Source: Methylococcaceae bacterium
GTDB taxonomy: Bacteria; Pseudomonadota; Gammaproteobacteria; Methylococcales; Methylococcaceae
Length of the DNA: 32,661 bases
Direction of reading: 5' to 3'
Assembly (NCBI GenBank): GCA_902810705.1
Contig: CADDYU010000038.1
Location: 1 to 32,661, forward strand
A program made the position numbers and the translations under genes. The notes under the pieces were generated by a model. The model was not told the origin of the DNA and searched no databases. It saw only the letters and a list, made by a program, of their open reading frames with translations. How positions within the stretch are numbered: the first letter of the stretch is position 1; each line of letters begins with the position of its first letter. This document shows, one piece after another, positions 32,393-32,661 of the stretch.

Positions 32393-32661
32393 ATGTCCAC
32401 TGGCATCTCCAATGCCGACCTGATCGACCTTCAGCGCACGACGCTGGCGAACCTTCCCGACATGGAGTTCGAGGTCGCGCTGAGCTTGCAGAATTTCCCG
32501 GTCATCGACCGGTGGTTCGGGCGCAACAAGAAGCAGATCGAAAGCGGCACGTCGATCGAGCGCAACATCATGCTCGATACGACCGGCAACGCGCGGCACG
32601 TCAAGCTCTATCAGAAGACGCCGATCAACGTCGGCGACGTGCAGCACAAGTTCACGGCGCC
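32393..32661 (+). CDS. Probable phage major capsid protein (partial, runs off window)
   Basis: The frame begins at ATG 32393 (MSTGISNADLIDLQRTTLAN), with GAGAGGGTAG about 5 nt upstream, and stays open to the end of the window (89 codons). It contains FEVALSLQNFPVIDRWFG, SGTSIERNIMLD and KLYQKTPINVGDVQHKF, helix-strand segments typical of the N-terminal arm of a phage capsid protein. The gene follows the probable scaffold gene by 32 bp, as is usual for phage head modules. The C-terminal fold cannot be seen, so this is an inference from order and composition. Confidence 0.62.
   Translation, partial: MSTGISNADLIDLQRTTLANLPDMEFEVALSLQNFPVIDRWFGRNKKQIESGTSIERNIMLDTTGNARHVKLYQKTPINVGDVQHKFTA

Overview
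This is a GC-rich bacterial accessory region. It combines a large anti-phage-type operon, the late genes of a tailed phage or prophage, and a block of ordinary-looking chromosomal genes. A pseudopilin-type protein at about 30 kb (N-terminal FTLVELLVVIGI, then LLPAL and MYAND, ending in DGHAE) together with a secreted Asp-box protein suggests a Planctomycetota or related PVC bacterium. That assignment rests on family resemblance only. No rRNA, tRNA, integrase, transposase or CRISPR array was seen.

Layout. (1) 1-1.7 kb: two small unknown minus-strand genes (the first runs off the edge), a gene-poor stretch with a paired GAAC-N9-GAAC inverted repeat, and two convergent paralogous small proteins. 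(2) 1.8-16.4 kb, minus strand: a tightly packed four-gene operon. In transcription order it encodes a ~1,730-aa DEAD/DEAH helicase with a DUF1998-type C-terminal region and a fused Vsr/DUF559-like nuclease, a SNF2 helicase, a 1,466-aa N6-adenine DNA methyltransferase, and an SMC/Rad50-like coiled-coil ATPase. The parts recall DISARM (DrmD, DrmMI, DrmA/B), Druantia (DruE) and helicase-methylase-ATPase systems, but the combination is not one I can assign to a named type. This is the strongest candidate for an undescribed system. (3) 16.8-24.8 kb, plus strand: phage late genes. These are small structural or LamG proteins, a Cys-rich protein, small and large terminase, an SSB-tail protein, a DUF4406 protein, a dNTP pyrophosphohydrolase, a 35-aa membrane protein, portal and a zinc-ribbon protein. 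A HEPN-like gene lies reversed just before portal. (4) 24.8-31.05 kb: host-like genes in mixed orientation (Hsp20, three response regulators, a histidine kinase, a sialidase-like secreted protein, a pseudopilin and a small Cys-rich secreted protein). (5) 31.2 kb to the end, plus strand: a scaffold-like protein and the start of a probable major capsid protein, which is the expected continuation of the phage module.

How it fits together. The helicase-methylase-ATPase operon probably marks self DNA by adenine methylation and uses two translocases, a nuclease and an SMC-like ATPase against unmodified DNA. It lies less than 500 bp from phage late genes transcribed the other way, so it may be prophage cargo or part of a defence island that a phage entered. 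Two phage genes (16846 and portal at 22560) share a nearly identical promoter-like repeat with 17-bp spacing. The head-gene block appears split by about 6.3 kb of chromosomal-type genes. This is either a real insertion or rearrangement, or an assembly join, and it needs read-level checking.
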